Positions 1 through 6,359 are shown, numbered from the stretch's first letter. The stretch: DNA of 6,507 nucleotides from Actinomycetota bacterium (GCA_003162235.1 PMMN01000002.1:4847-11353); one strand, 5' to 3'. Numbers and translations are program-made. Notes: generated from the letters alone by a model not told the origin.

Positions 1-213
1 GACGAGTTTACGAACCCTACGGCCGTACCTCGCACAATGCGAACTATGTGCTCGTCAGCTTCGAGTCTCTCTGCCGGTGTAGGGCGTCCAAGGTTCTGCC
101 CGGTCTCAAACCCGGCGTTTAGGAATCTTCGTGAGAGCGCAAGGTCCCGCTTTGCATCAGTAGCCCTCTACGCCGCGCCCTATTGGGCGGCGCTCCGAGA
201 AAGCGAGAAACTC

Positions 214-1011
214 ATGAAACGGAAGTTTCGGCGACCGTCACCGGCGATGGTCGTGGCCTGCCTGGCGCTGTTCGTGGCGTCTACGGGAACGAGCATTGCC
301 GCGAGCCACTACCTGATCACCTCGACCAAGCAGATCAAGCCGAGCGTGCTCAAGGCACTCAAAGGTGCCAAGGGGCCGCAAGGGTTAAGCGTAACCGGTT
401 TGACCGGCCCCCAGGGACCGAAGGGCGACACCGGAGCAACCGGAGCCGCTGGAGCTAACGGAGCCGCAGCGTCTAGGGGAGATACCGGCGCCACAGGGGC
501 CACTGGACCCGCAGGGCCTACGGGAGATACCGGAGCCGCGGGCGCCACTGGAGCCGCAGGGCCTAAGGGAGATACCGGCGCCACAGGGGCCACTGGAGCA
601 ACCGGCCCTAGCGGTGTCGTCACGACCGCGGCTTTCAACGGTGCTACGACCATTGTTACCGGAAGTAACAGCGCCTATGTGTTCGTCGGCAACACCGCCA
701 CCGTCACCACCACGGTGAGCCAACGGCTCACCGGCGCCGCCGAGGTGCCGCTTTACTCCGCGGCAAGCGCAAGCGGGCAGCACTTCGATTTTGGCCTCTG
801 CTACCAGCCGAGCACGGGAGGCACGATCTCCAATTTCGCTGGCACCAATTACTCGACCGGAGACGTGTATCCAGAAAGACGGTCGTTCGCGGCGTCGGCG
901 TCCGCGGCGTTCGGCGCCGGAACCTGGAACGTCGGGTTCTGCGTCCGTAACGAGAACAGCAACTCGATGGCCTCGGATTGGGTGAACGGCTGGGTGCAGG
1001 TCACGAACTGA
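214..1011 (+). CDS. Exported collagen-like (Gly-X-Y repeat) protein
   Basis: A 265-residue protein in three parts. Residues 1-30 are basic (MKRKFRR), then a hydrophobic helix (about 11-30) ending in a small-residue site (SIAA), which reads as a signal peptide or membrane anchor. Residues 31-50 are a short polar linker. Residues 62-134 are an unbroken triplet register with glycine every third position, rich in GDTGATG, except Ala instead of Gly at 86. Residues 135-265 are Thr/Ser/Ala-rich and probably beta-structured, with two cysteines (196, 243) that could pair after export. Collagen-like tracts can trimerise; a trimeric stalk carrying a C-terminal domain is my inference. I do not recognise the C-terminal domain. 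The frame is open upstream to an ATG at 37, but starting there would bury the basic/hydrophobic signal 60 residues inside the protein, so ATG 214 is chosen. The ribosome site is weak (purine-rich about 198-209). A strong hairpin lies 16 bases past the stop. Confidence 0.85.
   Translation: MKRKFRRPSPAMVVACLALFVASTGTSIAASHYLITSTKQIKPSVLKALKGAKGPQGLSVTGLTGPQGPKGDTGATGAAGANGAAASRGDTGATGATGPAGPTGDTGAAGATGAAGPKGDTGATGATGATGPSGVVTTAAFNGATTIVTGSNSAYVFVGNTATVTTTVSQRLTGAAEVPLYSAASASGQHFDFGLCYQPSTGGTISNFAGTNYSTGDVYPERRSFAASASAAFGAGTWNVGFCVRNENSNSMASDWVNGWVQVTN
481..615 (+). repeat. 45-bp tandem repeat coding Gly-X-Y triplets
   Basis: Units begin with gataccgg at 481, 526 and 571, a 45-bp period coding five Gly-X-Y triplets that start GDTGA. 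The first and third units share a long identical opening; the third unit's end has drifted. A more divergent relative begins at 427, 54 bp before the first unit. The pattern suggests growth by unequal exchange or slippage in whole triplets. Confidence 0.8.
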
Positions 1012-1027
1012 TCGCTCATCGTGCAAC

Positions 1028-1057
1028 GGGCGCCTTCTCTACGTTGGGAGGGCGCCC
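1028..1057 (+). terminator. Stem-loop after the collagen-like gene
   Basis: GGGCGCC (1028-1034) pairs with GGCGCCC (1051-1057). The stem continues inward through 1035-1039 with 1046-1050, including two G-U pairs, giving about 12 bp closed by a six-base loop (1040-1045). It starts 16 bases after the stop codon. No T-tract follows, so it fits an L-shaped actinobacterial-type terminator or a 3'-end stabilising hairpin. Confidence 0.6.
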
Positions 1058-1253
1058 GGGGATGCCTCTCCTACCTCAGGCTACATTCCCGAACACTCGC
1101 CCACCCCACCCTTGGGGCGTGACACGGTATTAAACGAAATGAGCCGAACCGGGGCACAGTTCCCGATTACAACTCGCCCTCGACCATCGCCTACGCATAA
1201 GTGCCGAGATAGCACGGTGTTCCAGCAAGCAGTGGAGCGAAAGGAATACCCTC

Positions 1254-1281
1254 TTAACTCGATGGCCGCTCGACACATAAT
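1254..1281 (+). promoter_or_regulatory. Candidate sigma70-type promoter for the tandem sugar-binding gene
   Basis: TTAACT (1254-1259, four of six matches to TTGACA) and CATAAT (1276-1281, five of six to TATAAT) are separated by 16 bases. Initiation would fall near 1288, giving an untranslated leader of about 85 bases before ATG 1374. This rests on sequence match only; such boxes occur by chance. Confidence 0.35.
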
Positions 1282-1292
1282 CTGGAAATGGG

Positions 1293-1314
1293 CGAGCGTC
1301 GTGGATGACGTTCG
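1293..1314. promoter_or_regulatory. Imperfect palindrome just past the predicted start site
   Basis: CGAGCGTC (1293-1300) and GACGTTCG (1307-1314) form eight pairs, one of them G-U, around a six-base centre. The position a few bases after the predicted transcription start suits either a repressor operator or a 5'-leader hairpin. The downstream gene has LacI-type ligand domains but no visible DNA-binding domain, so autoregulation through this site is not implied. Confidence 0.3.
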
Positions 1315-1373
1315 GGGCCGCTTGCACACGAGAGGCGGTGTGGCTCAACTAGGCGGCGGTTCGGCCGACCTCC

Positions 1374-3434
1374 ATGGCGATGCATGACGAGCTTCGTCAG
1401 CGACTGCCGCCTCGGGCGGTCTTCGAGCTTCTCGACGAAGCCAACGTAGCGAGTACAACGACGATCGCCCGGGCCAGCGCGCTGGCGGAAGATCACCGCA
1501 CTCGAGACGACCGGCGACGCCTGATCGCAGTCGCGATGAACCTCAGCGGTTGGATGCTGAGGCTGGAGGGCGAGAACGGCCGTCGGCATCCCTTCTTCGA
1601 CGACATCCTCTTCGGGATCCGTGCGCGAGCGGACGCCGGTAACGTCGACATCCTCCTTCTCACCGGAGCGTCCAGCCAGGTCAGTGGAGAACCGACGCGC
1701 TATCTCGATCTCTGCCGGCGCCACGGGGCCGAGGGCATCATCCTCGGCGCCTTCGTGCTCGAGGAGCCGGAGCTCGCCTCACTCGTCTCCTCCGGGTTTC
1801 CCTGCGTCGCGATCGACACGCAGCTGATCGGGCCCAGGGTCGGCTTCGTCACGTCTGACAACGTCGGCGGAGCCGCCGCCGCTGTTCGCCATCTGGCCGA
1901 GCAGGGTCGCAAAAGGATCGCCTACCTCGGTGGCTGGGGCTCCGAGCCGGCCCACATCGATCGCCGTCTCGGTTACGAGAGCGCGCTCGATGAGTCCGGG
2001 CTCGAGCTGCGGGAGGAGTACGTGGTGCTCGGCGGCTGGCTACACCAGCAAGCGCACGCCTTGACTCATCAGTTGCTGGCCCTGGCCGAGCCGCCCGACG
2101 CCATCTTCTGCGCCAGCGACGTGATGGCGATTGGCGCGATGCTCGCCATCGAGGAGGCCGGGCTACGAATCCCGGAAGACGTAGCGTTGGTCGGCTTCGA
2201 CGACAGCGACTACGCGACGATGACGGTGCCCTCGCTGACGAGCGTTCGCCAGGATCGCGTCGGACTCGGGGCGGCGGCCGTTGAGGCGATGCTACGCGTT
2301 CTGGACCATCCGGACAGCTCTCCGCCATCCTCCGTTCTCCCGGTGGAACTGGTCGTGCGCGGGTCGTCTGCGCGAGACTCGGCAACAAGCGCCAACGCCT
2401 CGCTGAAAACTCCCGGCGAGCGAGCCGAACAGGCTGCGATTCCGAGCCGACTGGGGATCGAAGAGTCCGCCCAGCGCCTGTCCGCCGCGGCGGTCTACCG
2501 CCTGCTCGGGCGAACGCCCGGCTCTTCCCCGAAGCGACCGGACGAGCCGCCCGCGAACGTTCTCAGGCAGGAATGGCGCCCGGAGAAGCGCCGCCTTGTT
2601 GCGCTTGCGATCGATACCGCTCCCAATCAGAGCTTTCGCCACGCTTTCTTCGACGAGCTTTTCTATGAGGTTCGCGCGCGCGCATACGCGCGCGAAATCG
2701 ACCTGCTCGTGATCACCAACATCGGGACGATCAGCGGGGCTCCGTACCCGCCCTTTCTCGAGCTTTGTGAAAGGTACGGGGCCGATGGTCTCGTCGTCGT
2801 CTCCCTGCCGCTCGAGGAGCCGCCGGTCGCGGCACTCGCCGGCTCCGGCTTTCCCTGCGTGACTTTCGACGTCGATCTGCTCAGCGATCGGATCGCCTTC
2901 GTGATGTCCGACAACGTCGGCGGCGCGGCCGAGCTGACCCGCCACCTGATCGAGACCGGCCGGAAGAGGATCGCCTTCATCGGCGGCCGCGGCGACGAGC
3001 GCCCAACCGTCGACCGGCGTTTCGGCTATCAGAGCGAGCTGGCTCGCTGGGACTTGCCCTATCCGGAGGAGTACGTCGCGATGGCCCGCTGGCTCCCTGA
3101 CCGGGCCTACGAGGCGACGCAGGCATTTCTCGCTCTGACCGAGCCGCCCGACGCCATCTTCTGCGCCAGCGACGTGATGGCGATCGGCGCGATGGCCGCG
3201 ATCGAGGCAGCCGGGCTGAAGATCCCCGGCGACATCGCGGTCGTCGGGTTCGATGACATCGACTACGCCCGCCTGGTCGAGCCCTCACTCACGACGGTGC
3301 GCCAGAGCCAGGACGCTCTTGCAGAGGGATTGATCGCCGCCATGCTCAGGCTTCTCGAGCGCCCGGACGAGCCGCCGATGGTGTCGGTGGTTCCGGTCGA
3401 GCTGGTCGTGCGCGAGTCGAGCGTCCGCGAATAG
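1374..3434 (+). CDS. Tandem LacI/GalR-type sugar-binding domain protein lacking a helix-turn-helix
   Basis: 686 residues, about twice a normal LacI regulator (about 340). Two periplasmic-binding-protein-like domains lie at roughly 49-333 and 407-684. Each has the family landmarks in order: GFPCV..D (141-148; 492-499), SDNVGGA (161-167; 512-518), KRIA..GG (180-187; 531-538), DRR.GY (196-201; 547-552), [17 protein letters not shown] (240-256; 591-607), VGFDD (273-277; 624-628), PSLT.VRQ (286-293; 637-644) and ELVVR (325-329; 676-680). These domains bind sugars or similar small ligands. The usual LacI N-terminal DNA-binding headpiece is absent. Instead, about 45 residues containing AVFELL (15-20) precede domain 1, and a matching stretch with AVYRLL (373-378) precedes domain 2, so the duplicated unit includes this pre-domain. 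There is no signal peptide or membrane segment, so it is probably cytoplasmic. An in-frame stop at 1350 limits the start to ATG 1374 or 1380; neither has a good ribosome site. Role: ligand sensor, perhaps acting through a partner; no output domain is visible. Confidence 0.9.
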   Translation: MAMHDELRQRLPPRAVFELLDEANVASTTTIARASALAEDHRTRDDRRRLIAVAMNLSGWMLRLEGENGRRHPFFDDILFGIRARADAGNVDILLLTGASSQVSGEPTRYLDLCRRHGAEGIILGAFVLEEPELASLVSSGFPCVAIDTQLIGPRVGFVTSDNVGGAAAAVRHLAEQGRKRIAYLGGWGSEPAHIDRRLGYESALDESGLELREEYVVLGGWLHQQAHALTHQLLALAEPPDAIFCASDVMAIGAMLAIEEAGLRIPEDVALVGFDDSDYATMTVPSLTSVRQDRVGLGAAAVEAMLRVLDHPDSSPPSSVLPVELVVRGSSARDSATSANASLKTPGERAEQAAIPSRLGIEESAQRLSAAAVYRLLGRTPGSSPKRPDEPPANVLRQEWRPEKRRLVALAIDTAPNQSFRHAFFDELFYEVRARAYAREIDLLVITNIGTISGAPYPPFLELCERYGADGLVVVSLPLEEPPVAALAGSGFPCVTFDVDLLSDRIAFVMSDNVGGAAELTRHLIETGRKRIAFIGGRGDERPTVDRRFGYQSELARWDLPYPEEYVAMARWLPDRAYEATQAFLALTEPPDAIFCASDVMAIGAMAAIEAAGLKIPGDIAVVGFDDIDYARLVEPSLTTVRQSQDALAEGLIAAMLRLLERPDEPPMVSVVPVELVVRESSVRE
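2086..2131 (+). repeat. 46-bp identical stretch shared by the two domain copies
   Basis: Bases 2086-2131 are identical to 3139-3184, followed by one mismatch and nine more identical bases. The segment encodes [15 protein letters not shown] in both halves, 351 codons apart. Surrounding DNA is much more diverged, so this block is under strong constraint or has been homogenised by gene conversion. Confidence 0.85.
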
Positions 3435-3441
3435 CGGCGGT

Positions 3442-3473
3442 GTGACAGGCGAAAAGCTAGAGGTTCCTATACT
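3442..3473 (+). promoter_or_regulatory. Candidate promoter upstream of the RCC1-repeat gene
   Basis: GTGACA (3442-3447) matches five of six of the -35 consensus and TATACT (3468-3473) five of six of the -10. The 20-base spacing is longer than the usual 16-18, which weakens the call. Transcription would begin near 3480 and run through the antisense of the tRNA-like element before reaching 3789/3854. Confidence 0.3.
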
Positions 3474-3500
3474 CAATTCAGGGCTCTGACGACTGAAGCG

Positions 3501-3527
3501 CCCAGGGTTCGTACGTCGCACCTTGGG
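3501..3527 (-). terminator. Stem-loop downstream of tRNA-like copy 1
   Basis: CCCAGGG (3501-3507) pairs with CCTTGGG (3521-3527) over seven positions, one a G-U type pair, around a 13-base loop. Read on the minus strand it lies about 30 bases past the end of the tRNA-like piece, where a terminator would be expected. There is no T-tract on either strand. Confidence 0.3.
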
Positions 3528-3557
3528 TCATAGACAGCGGGGCACGTTCGAACCTTT

Positions 3558-3599
3558 TGGAACTAAGCGGACTCGAACCGCCGACCTTGGGATTAAAAG
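3558..3599 (-). pseudogene. tRNA 3'-half-like sequence, copy 1 (CUUUUAA loop, Lys-type)
   Basis: Read 5'->3' on the minus strand: anticodon loop CTTTTAA (3599-3593; UUU would be Lys), 3' anticodon strand TCCCA (3592-3588), variable loop AGGTC (3587-3583), T stem GGCGG (3582-3578), T loop TTCGAGT (3577-3571), closing strand CCGCT (3570-3566), acceptor 3' strand TAGTTCC (3565-3559) and discriminator A (3558). No CCA is encoded. The partner strands are missing: TGGGA does not precede the loop, and no GGAACTA acceptor start occurs on the minus strand within the following 250 bases. It is therefore half a tRNA joined to foreign sequence. Alternatives are an integration scar, a tRNA-derived repeat, or a non-canonical RNA. 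Confidence 0.55.
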
Positions 3600-3635
3600 G
3601 AGACCGCTGGGATCTCGTCCTAGCTGGAAAACGAG
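3582..3635 (-). repeat. Conserved junction repeat, copy 1
   Basis: Bases 3582-3634 match 6445-6507 except for two substitutions and a 10-bp insertion in the second copy (6480-6489). The block covers the tRNA-like anticodon/variable part plus about 35 bases of non-tRNA flank. On the minus strand the flank can form GAGATC/GGTCTC around a CCAGC loop (3616-3600). A second possible hairpin, CTCG/CGAG with an inner TCC/GGA (3635-3614), overlaps the first by three bases. Homology to copy 2 may extend past 3634, but copy 2 ends at the window edge. Confidence 0.75.
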
Positions 3636-3788
3636 CGATTTTGAGCCGATTTCGGCCGTTCGATCTCGGTGGATCTCGGTGAAGCTGGTTGCCCCTTTGT
3701 TGCTCTCTCTCGGGCGCGATCGGCGATTTGTCTAAGAGCCCGGGCAGGACGAGCACCTACACACTCGAAGCGAATGTGGGAGGATCCT

Positions 3789-3857
3789 ATGAGATTCCCC
3801 GTGTCAACTGAGACCGCCCCTCTCGCGCTCGAGACCAGAGGAGGTCAGGAAAGGTGA
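3789..3857 (+). CDS. Possible 22-residue leader peptide, overlapping the RCC1 gene start
   Basis: ATG 3789 follows GGGAGG (3778-3783) at five-base spacing, a strong ribosome site. The frame runs 22 codons, beginning MRFPVSTET, and stops at TGA 3855-3857. That TGA overlaps the GTG start at 3854 in a GTGA arrangement typical of translational coupling. The peptide has no recognisable motif, no run of one amino acid and no signal sequence. The Shine-Dalgarno of the downstream gene lies within its last codons, so its translation could expose or occlude that site. It could also be chance, since the frame is short. Confidence 0.4.
   Translation: MRFPVSTETAPLALETRGGQER
3838..3845 (+). promoter_or_regulatory. 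Shine-Dalgarno site fixing the GTG start at 3854
   Basis: GAGGAGGT at 3838-3845 is a near-perfect anti-16S match, eight bases before GTG 3854. No better-placed ATG exists in that frame upstream of the signal sequence, so the GTG is the likely initiation codon. Confidence 0.8.
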
Positions 3858-6190
3858 GTCGCCTCTCTCTGCCTACCCGAATCGTCCCCTTCGCTCCGAG
3901 AGGAAGACGGACAACCAGGCTATTCACAGCCACCTTGATGCTCGCGCTATCGCTCGCCGTCCCCGGCACTCTCGCGGGAGCGGCTCTGAGCAGCTCCAGG
4001 AGCGGAGAGATCAAGAAGCCCCTCGCGGGCAAGCCGATCAGTATCGGCTTCTATCGGCTCGAGGTTCGGGCAGACGCCGGTCGCGCAGTGGCCGTCGGCA
4101 CCGGCAGCTCGCACGCCTGCGCCCTGTTCGCGGGCGGTACGGTCAGGTGCTGGGGCTACAACGGAGACGACGAGCTCGGCAACGGAACCACGAACGACAG
4201 CTCTACCCCGGTCAGGGTGAGCGGCATCACGAATGCTGTCCAGATCAGTGTAGGCGGCGATCACACCTGCGCCCTGCTCTCCGGTGGCACGGTCAGGTGC
4301 TGGGGCGACGAAAGGTCTATCCCATTCAGAGTTAACGGCATCACGAACGCTGTCCAGGTCAGCGCCAGCGGCGATCACACCTGCGCCCTGCTCTCCGGCG
4401 GCACGGTCAAATGCTGGGGATCGAACCGGAAAGGCCAGCTCGGCAACGGAACCAGGCGCACCAGTTACACCCCGGTCGAGGTGAGCGACATCACAAACGC
4501 GGTCCAGATCAGTTCCGGCGGCAATCACACCTGCGCCTTGCTCTCCGGCGGCACGGTCAAGTGCTGGGGCTCGAACCTGAGAGGCCAACTCGGCAACGGA
4601 ACCGAGCGCTACAGCTCTATCCCGGTCGAGGTGAGGGAGATAAGGAATGCCACCAAGATCAGCGCCGGATCCTTGCACACGTGCGCCGTGCTCTCGAACC
4701 GCACGGTCAGGTGCTGGGGCGCGAACGGGAAAGCCCAGCTCGGTAACGGAACCAAGCGCGACAGCGCTATCCCAGTCAAGGTGAGCGGGATCAAGAACGC
4801 TGTCCAGGTCAGCGCCGGAGCCTTGCACACGTGCGCCGTGCTCTCGAACCGCACGGTCAGGTGCTGGGGCGACAACGAGCATGGCCGACTCGGTGACGGC
4901 AACACGCTCAGTAGCTACACCCCGGTCAAAGTGAGCGGTGTCACTGACCCCACCCAGGTCAGCGCCGGCTACAACTTCACTTGCGCCGTTCTCTCGCAGG
5001 GCACGGTGAAGTGCTGGGGCGACGACTGGAGTGGCCAGTTAGGCAACGGCGCCGCGCACAGTAGCTCAACCCCGGTAGAAGTGAGCGGCATCACGAACGC
5101 TACCCTGGTTAGCGCGGCGGGCGGCGGGTACGGCGAGCACACCTGTGCCCTGCTCTACGGCGGCAGGGTTGAGTGCTGGGGTGACGGCGATTCCGGCCAG
5201 CTCGGAGACGGCCTCAGTAACAACGAGGTGAAGCCCGTCAAGGTGAGGGGGATCACGAACGCCACCCGGATCAGCGCTGGCGCCGATCACACGTGCGCCG
5301 TGCTCTCGGGCGGCACGGTCGAGTGCTGGGGTTCCAACGGCAATGGCGAGCTCGGCGACGGAACTGATCGCTACCGCTCTACCCCGGTCAAGGTGAGAAG
5401 GATCACGGGCGCCAGCCAGGTGAGCGTGGGCGGCAGCGTGGACGGCGGGCACAGCTGCGTCCTGCTTGCCGGTGGGAAGGTCGAGTGCTGGGGCGACGGC
5501 GATTCCGGCCAGCTGGGAGACGGCAGTTGGTACGACAACTCGACTCCCGGTGCAGTGATCGGGATCACGAACGCCAGCCAGATCAGCGCCGGTGGCGGTC
5601 ACACCTGCGCCCTGCTCTCCAGCGGCACGGTCGAGTGCTGGGGCTACGGCTGGTACGGGCAGCTCGGCAACGGCGTCACGCAGCAAAGCAGCAATACCCC
5701 GGTCGAGGTGACCGGCATCACGAACGCCGGCCAGGTCAGCGCCGGCGGCGCTCATACCTGCGCCCTCGTCTCTGACGGCACGGTCGAGTGCTGGGGCTAC
5801 AACCATGATAGGGAGCTCGGCAACGGAACCACGAGCGACAGCTCTACCCCGGTCAGGGTGAGCGGCATCATGAACGCCGTCCAGATCAGCGCCGGTGGCG
5901 ATCACACCTGTGCCCTCATCTCCGGTGGCACAGTCGATTGCTGGGGCGACAACGAATACGGTCAGCTCGGCAACGGAACCGAGCGAAGCAGCTCGACCCC
6001 GGTCCGGGTGAGCGACATCACGAACGCCACCCAGGTCAGTGCCGACGACGGTCACACCTGTGCCGTTCTGTTGGACGGTACGGCAAGCTGCTGGGGCGAC
6101 AACTTCTACGGCCAGTTGGGGAACGGCACCTACAGCCCGACCCCCGTCAACGTGGTTGGAATACGGCGGCCTACCGGAATAGGCCCTTAA
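3854..6190 (+). CDS. Secreted RCC1-repeat (double beta-propeller) protein
   Basis: 778 residues. The N-terminus is a long Sec-type signal: basic residues up to R22, hydrophobic core about 23-40, small-residue site AGAA near 41-44. From about residue 87 to 759 there are 14 RCC1-type units with consensus H-T-C-A-L-L-S-G-G-T-V-x-C-W-G, then GQLGNGT, STPV.V.GI.NA..ISAG; the period is 50 residues. RCC1 units fold as propeller blades, seven per propeller, so 14 fits two propellers. Every unit has two cysteines ten residues apart (89/99, 139/149 through 736/746) and there are none elsewhere, suggesting one disulfide per blade after export. Unit 2 (about 136-160) lacks the GQLGNGT segment. Units 8 and 10 have small insertions before the HTC or HSC. 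In eukaryotes RCC1 is a Ran exchange factor, but secreted bacterial relatives are mostly of unknown function; an adhesive or binding role is inference. No transmembrane anchor, sorting signal or enzyme domain follows. Confidence 0.93.
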   Translation: MSRLSLPTRIVPFAPRGRRTTRLFTATLMLALSLAVPGTLAGAALSSSRSGEIKKPLAGKPISIGFYRLEVRADAGRAVAVGTGSSHACALFAGGTVRCWGYNGDDELGNGTTNDSSTPVRVSGITNAVQISVGGDHTCALLSGGTVRCWGDERSIPFRVNGITNAVQVSASGDHTCALLSGGTVKCWGSNRKGQLGNGTRRTSYTPVEVSDITNAVQISSGGNHTCALLSGGTVKCWGSNLRGQLGNGTERYSSIPVEVREIRNATKISAGSLHTCAVLSNRTVRCWGANGKAQLGNGTKRDSAIPVKVSGIKNAVQVSAGALHTCAVLSNRTVRCWGDNEHGRLGDGNTLSSYTPVKVSGVTDPTQVSAGYNFTCAVLSQGTVKCWGDDWSGQLGNGAAHSSSTPVEVSGITNATLVSAAGGGYGEHTCALLYGGRVECWGDGDSGQLGDGLSNNEVKPVKVRGITNATRISAGADHTCAVLSGGTVECWGSNGNGELGDGTDRYRSTPVKVRRITGASQVSVGGSVDGGHSCVLLAGGKVECWGDGDSGQLGDGSWYDNSTPGAVIGITNASQISAGGGHTCALLSSGTVECWGYGWYGQLGNGVTQQSSNTPVEVTGITNAGQVSAGGAHTCALVSDGTVECWGYNHDRELGNGTTSDSSTPVRVSGIMNAVQISAGGDHTCALISGGTVDCWGDNEYGQLGNGTERSSSTPVRVSDITNATQVSADDGHTCAVLLDGTASCWGDNFYGQLGNGTYSPTPVNVVGIRRPTGIGP
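4112..6130 (+). repeat. 14-copy, about 150-bp tandem repeat array
   Basis: The RCC1 units repeat at the DNA level with a period near 150 bp. The most conserved DNA is around cacacctgcgccctgctctc and the tgctggggc that follows about 30 bases later. Units 5 and 6 (about 4670 and 4820) share the same SNRTVRCWG variant with almost identical DNA, and units 3 and 4 share SGGTVKCWGSN, both consistent with local duplications. Confidence 0.85.
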
Positions 6191-6275
6191 TCTCGTCGAC
6201 AGATGCCGGGCCGCCGTGCCTCGAGCGCTACGCTGTAATTCGACCCTGCGACCTCGCCTGGTGTCTCTCGCGTCT

Positions 6276-6304
6276 CTGGCGCCTCGCTGGGCGTGCAGCG
6301 CCGG
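6276..6304 (+). terminator. Weak hairpin after the RCC1-repeat gene
   Basis: CTGGCGC (6276-6282) and GCGCCGG (6298-6304) give seven pairs, one a wobble, around a 15-base loop. It lies 85 bases after the stop, with no T-tract. In DNA this GC-rich such stems arise by chance, so the call is weak. Confidence 0.25.
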
Positions 6305-6359
6305 AGGGCGCAGTGTTGAGCACACGGGCCCGGAGCGCGATGTGTGGCCAGCGAGGCGA

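Larger units (their letters stand above)
1012..1373. other. Intergenic region between genes 1 and 2
   Basis: 362 bases. It holds the stem-loop at 1028-1057, a candidate promoter at 1254-1281 and an imperfect palindrome at 1293-1314. The short reading frames here on either strand have no recognisable motifs and no convincing ribosome site. I see no RNA gene between 1058 and 1253. Confidence 0.6.
3435..3788. other. Intergenic region before the RCC1-repeat gene
   Basis: 354 bases. It holds a candidate promoter (3442-3473), a stem-loop (3501-3527), a minus-strand tRNA-half-like element with its conserved flank (3558-3635) and a 10-bp direct tandem repeat (gatctcggtg at 3662-3671 and 3672-3681). 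Frames crossing the tRNA-like piece read as phrases such as RTRTADLGIK or NPKVGGSSP, typical of spurious ORFs overlapping tRNA-type sequence, so none is called as a gene. Confidence 0.6.

Noticed and set aside
176..189. Hairpin CGCCC/GGGCG with loop TATT ahead of the collagen-like gene
   Set aside because: Only five base pairs before mismatches, which is common by chance at this GC content, so it is not called as a terminator or regulatory site.
37..213. In-frame N-terminal extension of the collagen-like protein starting at ATG 37
   Set aside because: It would place the basic and hydrophobic export signal 60 residues inside the protein. The added residues look like translated non-coding DNA and lack a ribosome site.
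309..653. Minus-strand Pro/Val/Ala-rich frame opposite the collagen tract
   Set aside because: It is the antisense reading of Gly-X-Y codons and carries no independent start context.
1081..1387. Small frames on both strands in the intergenic region before gene 2
   Set aside because: They have no ribosome sites or protein motifs, they overlap one another, and their composition is unlike the neighbouring genes.
3523..3735. Plus-strand 70-codon frame containing RTRTADLGIK
   Set aside because: It is the antisense translation of the same tRNA-like element, a common spurious ORF type.
3478..3756. Minus-strand 92-codon frame containing NPKVGGSSPL
   Set aside because: The phrase is the familiar translation of a tRNA 3' half and T arm, so it reflects the tRNA-like sequence and not a protein.
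3947..4882. Long minus-strand frame (311 codons) opposite the RCC1 gene
   Set aside because: It is a shadow of the repeat array: its own periodicity mirrors the + strand 150-bp unit, and no export or domain signature is present.
4112..6130. CRISPR-like array
   Set aside because: The periodic DNA is coding, with a 150-bp period matching RCC1 units, and has no short repeat/unique spacer structure.
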